A DNA stretch of 64,000 bases from Rhypophila decipiens. Lineage: Eukaryota > Ascomycota > Sordariomycetes > Sordariales > Naviculisporaceae. Of this stretch, positions 34,036 to 46,150 are shown piece by piece; positions within the stretch are counted from its first letter, which is position 1; every line of letters starts with the position of its first letter. Location: positions 1-64,000 of the forward strand of contig MU858248.1 of NCBI GenBank assembly GCA_033297075.1. The letters run 5' to 3'. The notes below the pieces were generated by a model. It saw nothing but the letters and a program-made list of their open reading frames with translations. It had not been told where the DNA came from and made no database searches. A program made the position numbers and the translations under genes.

Positions 34036-35212
34036 TTTGAAGGCTTTGAAGTCTTAGATCGCTTAGTTGGAGTATGACTGAAGGCGGTTCAGGGGCAACG
34101 AAGAGCGCGATAGACGGTTGCAGGTTTTCGTGCGGCTGGCTGAAGTACTAAACAAAAAGATGTCTGTTTTGTCAGCGACTGGGGAATGGCTTCGGAGAAG
34201 AAAAACAAGAGACGGGTCAGGAAGTCGTACATTTATTGATAGATTGACTTCTTTCTTGAGCGTCTGAAGGCCGATAAATGTCCTTGGCTCGTCAAATTGG
34301 CGGCTCCTTGATGGAAGAACGTGTTCAGGAGGGGGAAGACGACGATGTCAACGAGGACCGTCAACTCGCATAAACTCGGCCACGATGCTGATGGACCTAG
34401 GCAAACAAGCAAGTCATGCAGCCGTCCACAATCGACAAGTCGGTGAAGCAGTGGTTTTGGGTCCAACTCAAATGATTGTCAAGGGAATCCGTGTCCTCGT
34501 GATCGTTGAGAAATGGGGATGGCTTTTGGGATTAACCCCTCACCGGTGTGGTGAAGAGATTGGACGATTTATCGATAACTGACTTCCCCGCATGGCCGGA
34601 ACAAGGTCTTGTGTTTCGGATTACAAGATGTGCGGTCCTTTCGGAAATGTTGCACACCGAGTCAGCATGAGTTTCCTTGACCTCATCACCTTTGGGTATT
34701 TAATTGCATGTGTTGGTTCAACTAGTGGATGGTGAAGCCGAGGATCTGGCTACCGTAGCCGTAGTGGCATACAATAACTGGTGATCCTTGTGTTCAATTG
34801 AGTCTGTCTAAAAACAACATAGAATACAGGAAATCCAGCCATATAAGTAGATCTTCGTCGTCACGGAATTCCGACTGGCGATCGGCGATCCTCTGTGACT
34901 GCGGAATCGCCAGATCGCTAGCTCATACGCCGGCTTACTGGCCGGCTTGGCCGGCTGACTGGCTTGCGGATCCAACAGCATGGATTGTACAGCATCAGGG
35001 ATCGTGCCTCGGGGGTTGTAAACCAAGTCTCTTGAAGCATAAATAAGCCGAACCTAATCCAAATACCAGTGTACCACGGACCAAATCTTGTCATAACAGG
35101 TGTCAAGAATGAGCAGGACTCGATCACTGGCGGCAGTGCCTCGCAGGTCAGAACTCCACAAGTCACATCAGATTGCAACAACCACCTGGGTGGTCTCTAA
35201 TGGTAAAATAAG

Positions 35213-35338
35213 TCTATATGGAGAAACCAGTTGAGGTTGTATTGAACTTTTCCATATTCTATCATTCAATCCATTTCTATATGGAGAAACCAGTTGAGGT
35301 TGTATTGAACTTTTCCATATTCTATCATTCAATCCATT
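35213..35338. repeat. 63-bp perfect tandem duplication
   Basis: Units 35213-35275 and 35276-35338 are identical, beginning TCTATATGGAGAAACC. No mismatch was seen, so the duplication is recent or was copied by an assembly slip. Confidence 0.9.
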
Positions 35339-35534
35339 ACTTACCTGCCCATCTGTAGCATCTAATCCATACCTATTCCGATGGTTTTGGTTCTCCACGC
35401 ACCCTTATCCACCAAGCAGTATAGCTACTGTCGGACGTCGGTTGATATAAAGTGAATCTATCTCTGATGAGCTTTCGGTCGAAAAGTAAATCAATTAATT
35501 CAGTTGCGCCAGAAATGAAGGCTTGAAAATGAAA

Positions 35535-35900
35535 CTATTCTGGAGTCCTGCTGTTGGGACTGTACCTAACTGCTAACGGGACCATATTCTGCCACCAATA
35601 ACCCTAACCCTGTAGGCCCGGTGCGCGCCAAGGGTATATCCTCTATTGAATTCTCAGGCCAAACCCTATTTAAATACGATTTTTTAAAGCTCTAAGGTAC
35701 TCTTTTAATTGCTTTTAACCTTTTTGAACCATTTATAGTTGTATAATTATAGTATAAGTAGTAATCTGAGGGTATGGACCTATATTCCTTAGTGAAAGCT
35801 GGTAGAAAAAGTATATGTTATATGGGTTTGCACCTTTTCGGATGTACATACGGTACTGTTAGTAGTTGGGTACGGTCCCAACAGCAGGACTCCTATTCTG
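35535..35900. mobile_element. 350-bp MITE with 8-bp target-site duplications (hAT-like)
   Basis: CTATTCTG occurs at 35535-35542 and again at 35893-35900, directly bracketing a 350-bp element (35543-35892). The element's ends are inverted repeats starting GAGTCCTGCTGTTGGGAC. Similarity between the two ends continues to about 45 bp, and nearly all differences are C/T or A/G transitions. There is no coding capacity and the interior is AT-rich. An 8-bp duplication is the hallmark of hAT transposons. A non-autonomous element mobilised by a hAT transposase is the natural reading; the superfamily remains inferred because the termini do not start CAG. Confidence 0.75.
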
Positions 35901-36862
35901 TGTGTTTGTGACGAATCCACTAGTCTAGAACCCTACCACTAGGCTACGGACCCCCTTTCTTCAAAAGGATGTAGAATTTCAAGTCGAACGCCGATTTGAA
36001 ATCAAGGGTTATATACATATCGTGACAGTCTTCAATATATCACAACAGTCTATTTTAGGGTTAGGGTTATACTATTCGCCTACAGAGGGAAGTTAAAACG
36101 TTGCACTGCGTCACTCGTAAGGAAAATCCGTTGACTCGATTGAGCTTGTGTCTTTCTTGAACTATCTTGGTTTATATCAAAATAATACTTGCTTTCTTCA
36201 CTTTTAAGTCGGGCCGATAGAAATTGTACGCCGACCTGTCAGCAGTTTCCTCAAAAGAGGCTCACAAGGGAGCTGGCTCTCCGATCCACGCTTGCCGCTA
36301 TTGCTGCGGAGGGCAGGCTACGAGTATCAATACTATTGTCAATAATGCAATGCAAAAAGAATTAGACTGACGGATTGAGCAGTCGATTCCAATTTTGACC
36401 TAGAAGTTCATTCGCATACGACGTTTTGCTCGCTGAAACTCGCCGGTCACCTCCCTCAATGACCCTATTTGGTTAGCAGTGATCGCTGCAGCAAGCTGAA
36501 AACCTGCCCCACCGACGGTGAGCAATGAACGCCCACTCTTCATAACCCTTTTTTAATCATCACCTGGTTGAGTCAACCTTCATCGCGGCTATATATATCT
36601 GTATAGTAAAATATATTCTGGTAATAAATAACCCTCTGGACCCCATTGCCGGCTTTGGCAATGTTATCTCTCCAGTGCTCTTTATCCATCAATATCTTCT
36701 CAGAGCAAGGTGAAGGGAAAAACGTGAGTTGAACTTTGAATCCTCATTGATCAAGTACCTACTGATACTTTGGTTGGAGGACATAGGGTTGTAAGGAGGC
36801 TGAACAGCCAAACCATTCAGACAACATCAATTTAGCAATTCAATCCGGGGTCTCGGGAGAAT

Positions 36863-37469
36863 ATGCCCGCCGTTCCCTTTCCGTAAGTCCGTCTTTCAAG
36901 CTTTCGCAGGTAGTTGCAGAAAACGACCTAACAATGTCAGGACCAACAACGCTCTGATCGACGGAATCGCCAATTGGGCTGGAAACAATGTCGTCAAGTT
37001 GGTGCGCCTCTACAGTGTAAAGGGTGGCTGGGAAGGATGGGCGCAAGCGGAGCTTTGCATGGAGATTCCACTCTGGCCGGGGCTGGGAGGGCAATGCTCG
37101 CGTGAAGACACGGAGGTCTTCACCAACCATGATCGTGCCGATCTCTTGCACGAAAACCCCTGGACCGGCAAGAAAATCATCGAGCTCAAATGCCAGTCGT
37201 CTGGTCAGGATGTTGCCAATATTCAGGGGTTTGCGACTGCTTACGCCATCGATGCTGGAAAGATCCAGACGGGAAATCGACGAGCAGCACACAACACTGC
37301 TACCGACACATGGTATGTTATCGGTATTGCGCCAAGTGACTCGGGTGACGGTGGAGCCGTCGAAGCTGCAAAAGCCAGGTTTAGCCAGCCAAATTGGGCT
37401 TATCGTAACTCAACGCATTGGACTCGAAGGGATCAAAACAGTCCATGGATCTTCTGGACCATATATTGA
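36863..37469 (+). CDS. Small intracellular protein, possibly PD-(D/E)XK nuclease-like
   Basis: Two exons, 36863-36882 and 36941-37469, phase 2, giving 182 aa. The intron (58 bp) has GTAAGT, a CCTAAC branch and TGTCAG. The protein starts MPAVPFPTNNALIDGIANWA, has no signal peptide or membrane segment, and contains GGWEGWAQAEL, REDTEVFTNHDRADLL and KKIIELKCQS. An acidic residue on one strand followed by an E-x-K pair (ELK) on the next is the PD-(D/E)XK nuclease pattern. I infer a restriction-endonuclease-like fold, without family proof. The gene sits at the edge of the AT-rich repeat zone, a place where horizontally acquired genes are common; codon use was not computed. Confidence 0.6.
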
Positions 37470-37896
37470 TAGTTCAAGTATGTATGTTATTGTTCTAGCT
37501 TTTTAGGGTGGTTGGCTGAATTGGGACTGTAATGAAGAGCCTTTTTTTCCTAGCGTGATGTTCTTTGGACTTGTCTGCATTTGTAAAACTGGGTCATCAA
37601 AGGGAAAGGCGATTGGCCGTAGCTTTCCCTTCGGCTCGGGTCCCTGGTGTTAGTTCGTGATGCCGAGGTGGTGAGGTGCGCGGGCGCCTTCGTTGAGTCT
37701 CTTCTACAAAATGTAGGTAGTTTCCAAGGGCCCATTCAAATGTTATTGATATTCGATAAAACAAAACATGCGGGCATAGTTGAACCGGATATAGGAAATG
37801 AGAAAGAGCCAAAAAGAAACAAGGATCTAACAATATTCGTACAAAGCCCTCCACTACAAAGCGTCGGCACTCGAATCAATGCTTCCCACACACCAC

Positions 37897-39677
37897 TCAA
37901 TTCCCTGGCATCATCATCTTGTCAACTCTATATGGCGAGGCAAGAATGCCAAAGATGGTCGCCCAATTAAACCACCGATTATACCTCCTCACGCATCTGC
38001 CGTTAATAAAAACATGCCCCATAGTTTCGAATATCAGGCCGTCAGTGGCCAACATCTTGCTGATGAACTTGTCTGCTTCAGCCTCGCCATGCACTACCTT
38101 GTGAAGGACAGGGTTCTCCTTCATCATCTCGGAGACCATCCACAGCGAGGCAACACGACCAAAGACGCCGGCGCCCAAGATCAGGCACAAGGCTGTCAGC
38201 GCGACGGAAATGGTGATCAGACTGGCGGAAGCAAAGGTGGCTGTTCCGGCGGCGAAACAACCCACCGAGACGGCCTTGGACACGACCCGTAGCGCGGCGT
38301 GCCCGTGGCTGACTCCCGACACTGAAAGAATGACCAAGAACGAGTTGCGATTGGCCGACCAGGGTGAGTTCCCGTCGATGTATGCGGCCTGCCCTGTGGT
38401 GTTGAAGCCGTGCTTGTCAAGCGTGGAGAGGAAATTGGATCGTTGCCGTGTGAAGTGAGGGGTGTAGTTCCTGTATTCTTCGACCACGCTTCTGGCGGAC
38501 TTGTCTGTTTCCCTGCGGGTAAACGGCCGGATTGTTGGGACTGGTCCCAGCTCTATGTCATCACTGTCAACTGCCAGTGCCCCATTGGTCTTTGTCAACA
38601 AAGGGCCTTGGCGATTCAACGGAGCTGCACTATTCATCGTCATAAAGGTTGCAGGTGAGCTGTCTTGGTTGTCTTCGCCGCCCGTCAGGGAGAATACGCT
38701 CGGGGCGTCGGCACTGATTTCGACGTGACTTGGGGCTTTCGAAACACGAATCGTCCATTGTTTGGTGAAAGGGACAAGGGCGACGTTCTCGAGGAGAGAT
38801 GATCCGGCGACCATCACGTACCAAAAGAGCATCCAGCCCCAGGCCTAAATAGTTGTGTCAGCACTGTTTGCTCTGTGAAGGTTACAAATGAGTAGCACCA
38901 TACCTGACACCACCACACAACAACCGCCCCGGTCTCGGTGAACCAGCAAGCAAAGATGACCATGCTAATCCAAAAGAGCTGGGCCATGATGCCGATGGCC
39001 GTGACGCTTCGCTTGCTACTGCCCAGCCTGTTCTCTGCACGCGCCTTGACCACTTCGGCGAATGTGTCGGCGTTTACATTCTTCAGAGACAGGCGATGAG
39101 AGAGTTCATCGTTGACACCGTCGGCCGTGCCTATCAGGCCTCCGTAGTTGTAACCATCGTGCTCGTACTCATCGGTGGTGTTGGGGACAATATTGCCACC
39201 GAGTGAGAGAAGCATGGACAAAACTCCGGCGATGGGAACGAGTTTGTATAGAATCCACAGCTCCTTGGCAGGGGTGCCGATAAGAGCGCCGGCTGTCGGG
39301 AGAAGAGTCAAGGCACCCGAGGAGCCGCCGCCGGAAGCAGCGGTAATCGGACCGAGGCTGCCGAGAACGATGGACAAGTTGCCGAAGCACTCCTCCCTGT
39401 TTCCGGAGCGAATCGCGTTTCCGACTTGCCGATAATTGTCGAAGTCGAAGAGATCGATGATGTGTCGGACATCACTGATAACAGCGGGGTCATCGGAGGG
39501 ACGAGGGATGTAAGTGGTATTCATGAAAACACTGTCCGGATTGTCGGTATTGCCCGTGCTCGCCCCGGTCACCATGCCAAAGAGAGAAAAGGGCAAGAGG
39601 GTTTGGACGACGAGGCTGACACGGCCGCCGATGCGGGACACAACTCGGGAAAAGACATGTTGGGAATGCTCGCTCAT
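37897..39677 (-). CDS. Conserved fungal polytopic membrane protein of unknown function
   Basis: Two exons, 38904-39677 and 37897-38844, phase 0, giving 573 aa. The 59-bp intron has GTATGG and ATTTAG. The start MSEHSQHVF was chosen because translation upstream of it reads as low-complexity leader. The first half has an N-terminal membrane segment, a glycosylatable loop (NTTYIPRPSDDPAVISDVRH), a Gly/Ser-rich stretch (ITAASGGGSSG) and two to three further segments. The second half has membrane segments around MLFWYVMVAGSSLLENVAL and SLITISVALTALCLILGAGVFG, separated by a soluble loop of about 150 residues. It resembles large conserved hypothetical membrane proteins of ascomycetes. I do not recognise a catalytic or transport motif. 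Confidence 0.7.
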
Positions 39678-41104
39678 TTTGTTGGTGAATAACACGGTGT
39701 ATACCTCGAAGCAATACAAGGGAAACGGGACAGCGGAGCAAGCGATGGACTCTGATAAGGCGCGAAGTGACAAAAAAATGAACGTGTAGATGAGAAGACA
39801 TGATGGACTGGAAGGAGAGGATGGACTGCCTTGGCGAGAAGATATCCTTGAAGAATACGACAGCGAGCTTACCCACGACAACAGGACAGTGCGTGCAATC
39901 ACCAAAGAAAATGCGGAAAAGTGATGCCTGAAACTGTGGCTCGAATTTGGGGGCCACCTGAAGTAAATAAGGGGGTTGTAACGACAATATTAGCTCGTCC
40001 TGCTATCTTCCTTCGCGACCAGCAGTGCTTGGTGTGCCATCTCCAACCACAAGAACATCGCGGGACATGCTCCCCTACCCACCCCCCCTTCAATGATGGG
40101 TGGTTGCGGCTGAATACCCTCAATTCATGGGTGCTCCATGTCGCCTGCCCAAACCTACACCAAAGCTCCAATATCTCCATCATTGGCAATGGTTACATCT
40201 GGTTTGACACACATCGTAGACTTTCCATTTTTTAACCACCGCTTAGGTGTCAGATATGTATTGTGCTGCTAATTATACTTCCATATCGTGGAACGAGACC
40301 GTCTCTGCCCGAGAAAGCGAGGTTGTGTGAGAATGGCAAAGGAAGCAAAATTGGTTTGGCGGCAGCACTGATGCCAAAGTCCCAGAAGAGAACGTCTCTT
40401 CAAGCCACAATTACGGTTCAAAACCGACACCTTCCTAATTGGGTGTTGGTGATGGGACTTTGAGGCTCTGTGATCTGGAGCGGGAACTCGAATATTCCCA
40501 TGCAGGGTCTATTTGATTACTCAGCCCATTATGTCGCGGCCGCCGTGAAACCACATTATCCATCCATCCCTCTGCTTCTCTCCGAGCAACCAATTGCAGA
40601 CCAGTTATTCGTCTTTGGCAGGTCAGAGATACAAAGAAGGGGGGCATAATATTTTGCACTTTCCATGCAGGCTGCCGTGGCATTTATGCAAGATGTAGGA
40701 GGATATTACGGTGATTGGTCTATTTAGATTGCCCATAAAAGGATGTCAGTGTTGTTAATCATGAAATTCAGTCCCCATGGTCGTCGGCTGAGAGCCTGAG
40801 GACCGCCAAGAGTCTGGGTGGTTGCACATGTCTGCTAGCGACTGATGAAAATCAAATTGGAACCGAAGGAGGCGGGAAATATTGTTGAGCTCCAACTATA
40901 CGCCGTACCTGCGTCAGCGACTGTCCACTCAGTATTCTCACTGTTCGCGCCGCAGTCACAACAGACATTTTCCCCAACAATTATCTCAACATTACTCGCT
41001 ATTCAGGTATTTTAACCATCTTCTTCCGAACCTAACACTTAGAATTCACCTTGAACCCAAATACAACATACCAATTCAAATCTTGGAAAGTCTGTAGCTC
41101 AAAA
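39678..41104. other. Divergent intergenic region (membrane protein / desaturase)
   Basis: 1.4 kb between two divergent starts. The last 200 bp before the desaturase ATG are pyrimidine- and AC-rich, as expected for a fungal core promoter and leader. I see no gene. Confidence 0.45.
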
Positions 41105-42545
41105 ATGACCACACAAACAACGTCAACAACAGCCTCCGGGCTTTCTCCGACCACCGATTCCCGCGGAATGGAGGCCCGTCAATCCCTCCCTCCCCCATCG
41201 CGCCAGTCCACCGAATTCACCAATCTAGTCGACGGCTACGGCAAGCCCTTCCATGTCCCCGACTCCTTCACCGTCGACGACCTGCGCAAGGCAATTCCCA
41301 AGGAATGCTTCGAGCGAAGCGCAATTCACGGTCTCTCATACGCAGCACGAGACCTCGCCCTCATCGTCACCACCTTTTATATTTTCCAAATATATCTCGA
41401 CGTAGACGCCATTCCTTCCCCCTATATTCGCTTCGCACTATGGTCCCTCTACGGTTTCCTAAACGGCCTCTTCGGCACAGGCCTCTGGGTCTTGGCACAC
41501 GAATGCGGACACCAATCCTTCTCGACATCAAAGGTCCTCAACGACACTGTTGGATTTATTCTACATTCCTCCCTCCTAGTCCCGTATTTCTCATGGAAGA
41601 TTTCTCACGGCAAACACCACAAGGGCACGGCGCACATGGAACGCGACATGGTCTTTGTACCGCGGACGAGAGCAGAACACTGCGAGCGATTCGGGATCCC
41701 AACCAAGAAGCTGCACGAAATCGTCGAGGATACGCCTCTCTACGCAGCGTATTACATCGCCACGCGGCTGTTATTTGGATGGCCGACGTATTTACTAACC
41801 AACGATACCGGTCACGATTGCCATGAGGGCCAGCCCGAGGGACGGGGCAAGGGAAAGAAAAATGGCGTGTTCACGGGCGTGAATCACTTTAACCCTTCCA
41901 GTCCGCTCTTCAGCGCCAAAGACGCCAAGCTCATCTTCCTAAGCGACCTTGGAATTCTAGCAACCGCGACAGTCCTCTACACTCTCGGCTCTCAGTATGT
42001 GGGATGGTGGAACATCCTCAAGTGGTATTTTGTCCCCTATCTCTGGGTAAATACCTGGCTGGGTAAGATCACCTCACACCCCACCCTGCCATCACCTAAT
42101 CAAGCCCTCAACTGACAACTGGCTTGTGTAAAAAACAGTAACAATCACCCTCCTCCAACACACAGACCCCTCCCTACCGCATTACACGTCCCAAACATGG
42201 ACCTTTGTCCGCGGCGCCGCCTCAACAATAGATCGCGACTTTGGCTTCATAGGACGACACCTGTTCCACGGGATAATAGAGACCCACGTGCTACATCATT
42301 ACGTCTCTACCATCCCGTTTTACAACGCCTACAAGGCTACCGAGGCAATCAAGCCTGTCATGGGGCACCATTACAAGGCTGATACTGCTGGTGGGTCGGT
42401 AGGATTTGTCAAGAGTCTTTGGAGGAACGTCAAGTGGTGCAGGTGGGTTGAGCCCGCGGCTGAGGCACCCGAGGGGGTGTCGAGGGGAGTGTTATTTTAT
42501 CGGAATCAGGTTGGGCTTGGGCCGGTTCCGGAGAAGGTGGGTTAG
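41105..42545 (+). CDS. Delta-12 (oleate) fatty acid desaturase
   Basis: Two exons, 41105-42062 and 42139-42545, phase 1, giving 454 aa. The intron is 76 bp (GTAAGA to AACAG). All three desaturase histidine boxes are present: HECGHQ, HGKHH and HVLHH. They bind the di-iron centre. Four main membrane segments frame them (ALIVTTFYIFQIYL, FGTGLWVLAHE, FLSDLGILATATVLYTLG and the one before the intron). The stretch LQHTDPSLPHY...IDRDFGFIGRHLFHGIIETHVLHH is diagnostic of fungal delta-12 enzymes that convert oleate to linoleate in the ER. Length is normal. The N terminus lacks a cytochrome b5 domain, so an external b5 is used. Delta-12 versus a closely related omega-3/delta-15 activity cannot be separated with certainty by eye. 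Confidence 0.93.
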
Positions 42546-43152
42546 TGACATGTAAGGATGGTTATGGAAAGGTATATCGAAACCTTCATGATGTAACAGT
42601 CTGGATTTAAGAACATGGATAGATTTAGATGAATTAGATATTGCAGTTTTGAGTTATTTCGAAGTTTCAGTTTATAGAAATAAACAAAGCCGTTTCATTT
42701 TCTTTCTATACTGTGTGTACAGATTATCAAATATCCAGAGCGCGAGACAGCTAACTTGAACGACTATGAACTCATACCTGAACTGAAGCCGATAGCTAGA
42801 CGTTGTCTTCCTCACGTCATCAGCACGAAGAGACTCTTGGTGCATCTTAAACAGGCTGATACGCAGGATGGAAGGTGGTTCAGGAGAATGAATAGGCATC
42901 ATATTGATTCTATCTCATGCTCTCCGCTATCAAATTGCTGACCGAATCAATAAAAACGCAACCAACTGACCAAATATCAGACTCTAACCCGTAAGCCAAG
43001 TGATGAATTATACGGTCAGGGTTTTCCCAAAAGATTTAGTGTCCGACGGGCTGCTCCTGACAAAAGGCTGCCTTCTCCATAGTATAGATATCACTATCCA
43101 CCAAGGCGCAATCTATCTCCACACGATGCTTGTTGGGCCGTGACTGCAAGGC
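42546..43152. other. Convergent gap downstream of the desaturase
   Basis: 607 bp holding two 3' ends; AT-rich UTR-like sequence follows the desaturase. No gene seen. Confidence 0.45.
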
Positions 43153-44249
43153 CTAATCCAGAATCTTGCAGCATAACAAACTGAGAAAGGCTCCGAGAAC
43201 AAGCGAGTTGAACATGGCAGGAACGCCGTACCATGAACCCAGAATTATCGAGACCATCATAACTAGTAAGCCAGATTCCGCCCAGTATCGAGGCTGTCGA
43301 TGAACCAAATGGTAAATTCCCACTGCGCTGTAAGTTGACATTGCCAGCAGATAAACCGGCCACCGGGGGCACACGAGAATGTCGGGCAGATACTGGTTCC
43401 AGTAGCGGAGGAGTAGATGCCAGCCGTGACTCAGGACATCGAGTACCTCTGCTTCCTTGTCGATGTAGTCTTTATAGACTTGAAGTATCGTTTTCCACGT
43501 AAAGAGACCCTCCGGGAGGGGACATTTTCCTGATTGAGACCCGATTAGTGGATTTTGACCGGTGTAGCTCACCGTACACGTTTTGCTTACCCAGATTTTC
43601 GTTAAATTTGAGAATGGCAAGCGTCGGCACTCCTCCCACCATGATGATCGCGCCGTCAAAGATATTTGTTGCAATTCGACGCGTACGGGACTGTCGACCG
43701 TCGTGACGAGAGCGATTGTTGCGGGTTGAATCGCATGAATAGCCCTTCCAGGATGGGACCCAGCTCAGGAAGGACTGGCCGTGTATGGGATCCTTGGCAT
43801 GAGGTCTCATCAACGCAGATTTCCCAGCGCCAGGCCGACCTGCAATCCAGCTATTGACTGCTTGGACAGGCGCCAGCGCTGTCTCCCCGTTATTGAGCAC
43901 TTCCCGGCGACGATCCGCGCCGTAGGCAAGTAAGAGGGACATTATGGGCAGGTGGCCTGCTCGACAGGCCAGGTGGAGAGGTGTCTCGTCGTGCTTGGTG
44001 TTTTCTTGAACTTCGGCGTTTAGCATATTGCGAACCACATCCCGTACGGAGGCGGAGGTTGATCGGCGTTTGACATATCGCGAGCGCTGGAACAGTCACA
44101 TATTAGCATGTAATCAGGCAGATGATGTTTGTGCTGGTGGTCATTCGCACCTTTCGTTCCCACGAAAGCACCCTTCGTTCACCGTGGTCCCAGGACCAGG
44201 TTCGTCGGATTGGGAATCTGCGTTCAACAACCTCATGTTGTCTGTGCAT
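43153..44249 (-). CDS. Ankyrin-repeat protein with C-terminal membrane segments
   Basis: Three exons, 44151-44249, 43591-44086 and 43153-43529, phases 0 and 1, giving 323 aa. Intron 1 has a GTGCGA donor and a GCTAATA branch; intron 2 has GTAAGC and a CACTAATC branch. Residues about 60-105 form one clear ankyrin unit (ETPLHLACRAGHLPIMSLLLAYGAD) and part of a second (NGETALAPVQAV). The C-terminal third has three hydrophobic stretches (WPVYLLAMSTYSAVGIYHLV, LLVMMVSIILGSW, SLVLGAFLSLLCC). The start MHRQHEVVERR has TGA directly upstream in frame. It may be the tail of what was once a larger ankyrin protein, since one and a half repeats is few. A GRPGAGKSALM stretch looks like a P-loop but lacks surrounding NTPase motifs. 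Function unknown. Confidence 0.55.
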
Positions 44250-44823
44250 TCATCAGAATTAAAGCCGGAGCTTGGGGACTGCAGGCGGATTACTCTTGGT
44301 GGTTATGGGGAAAGGAGATCCAGTTTGCCCCGGGGAGACTCAACCCCGTGAACGATAACCACCCGCAGGAAGTCGAGCGACAATAGATCCGGGACAACTT
44401 CGGCCGTTCGGTCCAAGCAATGTGATACGTGGACAGGGTCAGTTGGGCAGAGGCCTCCGTCATAGTATAACCTGAGGCCGTCACCAACATCGTGGCAATT
44501 CCCAAGGGTTGCATATTGATAGATTGTGGGAGATGAGGGGCAGTGCTGCAAGCACCGATCACTGGTTACAAACAATCCCAGAGATTCAGCTGGTCCCTGG
44601 CCCACGTTGTGTTTGATGTTTCCCTTCTTTCCCACATCGCTTTTAACTTTTCTTTTCCAGCCACTTCCCAACGCTTCTTCTGCTGCCGCCAGACGTCGTG
44701 ATTGAGCACCATTCGAGTTGTCGCAAATGACACTCGTTGGCGGAGCTAATGACCGCCGCACGCAGAACCCTTTTCGCCCATAAACCAGCCAGCACCGCAT
44801 AATCCTGCTCCGACATCAATATT

Positions 44824-46150
44824 TTGGCAGAAAGGATGAAGATACTACATAGAGAAGCTATATTCGAGGGAACTGTGTATGGAACCATGTCTGGAACCAT
44901 GTTGACCGAAAGGTGTGGATTACCACAAGTCCACCTGTCTGATGAAAAGCTAATCTTGGACTGCTGTAGTGCTCGCGACAAGTCAACCGCCGAAGATATC
45001 TCTGCCGAGGGAGAATCGCCCATATTCATCGATGTCTGTAATGTGTACTTCCCTGGCACATCTCTGCCTATAACCTCCGGCCTGAACAATGAATTCATCC
45101 TCTACAATCTCCGGGATAATAGAGATTTCATCAGCACTATAGCAGTACATCGACTTCCGGGGATACCCAAGCACAACCTTGATGCCTGGGCAGACTCGCC
45201 AAATCCTCCAAAAGTCAGTATAAGCTGGACATTTACGGGCCAGGAAACTCCGGTCTTTACAACTCTACTATGCCTTGTTACGGATAACAGGCCGACAGTA
45301 TGTAGTACCGGGTCCATAGTCTTATTCCGGACACCGCTCCACGAACGTCCTAGTGGCACAGTAATAGAGGGCGGCGAAGACAACATCTCCCACGGGAGGA
45401 CCATAGAGAGGTACCGATATTAATACCACGTCTCATTAACACATAAGGGCTAATATCAACCCATGGGAGTTAGAACAGCGATCGCGGAACGACGGCCTTA
45501 CCATATAGACTTGTTACGACTCCAAGATGGCGTGCTTTGGAACTATGAGCTAGACGACGACAAAGAGGGTTTTGAAATAGCTACCATGAGCTGGGAGAGA
45601 AGGGCTGTCGCGAGCAGCGCTCGACAAAACTGGACGACGGATCCGGTCTTGCCCTGGACAAATTTCCTGGTCGGCGTAGCGAGAAGTCAAAGTATCTTGG
45701 GGAAGCTTATACGCCTCTGGTTACCGCTCTCGCTAGCTCGCAGCTGGTCCACATGTCGCTTACCGTGTACCGGAGATGGTTACTCTTGCAATCTCCACAT
45801 TGGGATCACTCGGGACAGGGATGACATCCCTTCAGTTCAATGACCCTGATGACCCAAAGGGTACACAGCTCGCCAAGATTTGGCTTCGCATCGCCGGCTC
45901 CGCTTGCCTCCCGACCCTTACTGTGGGCTATACGCTTTGGTTCCTTCATTGCCCATTGAAGAAGCAAGTATTCATCGAGCAGTACGCACAAAAGAAGCGT
46001 AGTTTTCTGTTGGGTTTGGGAGGGTGCAGCATGATCTGCTGGTTGTTTCTCAAGTTGGCGTCGCCAGCTACCGACGAACCTTTTCTTTGGATCGACACGC
46101 TGAACCTCTTTGGTTTGCTCGCAGTTATCACTGGAATTCTTAATGCCTAA
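44824..46150 (+). pseudogene. Frameshifted relic of a membrane protein
   Basis: Coding-like sequence moves between frames: 44824-45423 (soluble part, IFIDVCNVYFPGTSLPITSG), 45463 to about 45715, about 45700-45770 in another frame (YTPLVTALASSQLVHMSL), then 45776-46150. The last piece has two to three membrane segments (LTVGYTLWFLHCPL, FLLGLGGCSMICWLFL, LFGLLAVITGIL). No intron with consensus sites restores one frame: a GTACCG at 45412 could start one, but the later shift has no splice pair. I judge it a decayed gene. No family recognised. Confidence 0.4.

Larger units (their letters stand above)
34036..36862. other. AT-rich, gene-poor stretch with repeats
   Basis: 2.8 kb with no supported gene. 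From about 35400 base composition turns AT-rich and the sequence carries a MITE (35535-35900), a tRNA-like box A (near 35925-35953), two TTAGGG units at 36055-36066 and a 63-bp tandem duplication (35213-35338). This looks like an old repeat-insertion zone. Confidence 0.6.

Noticed and set aside
43800..43830. P-loop NTPase motif in the ankyrin protein (GRPGAGKSALM)
   Set aside because: No Walker B or other NTPase motifs follow, and the downstream sequence turns into membrane segments; it may at most be a trace of a lost NACHT domain.
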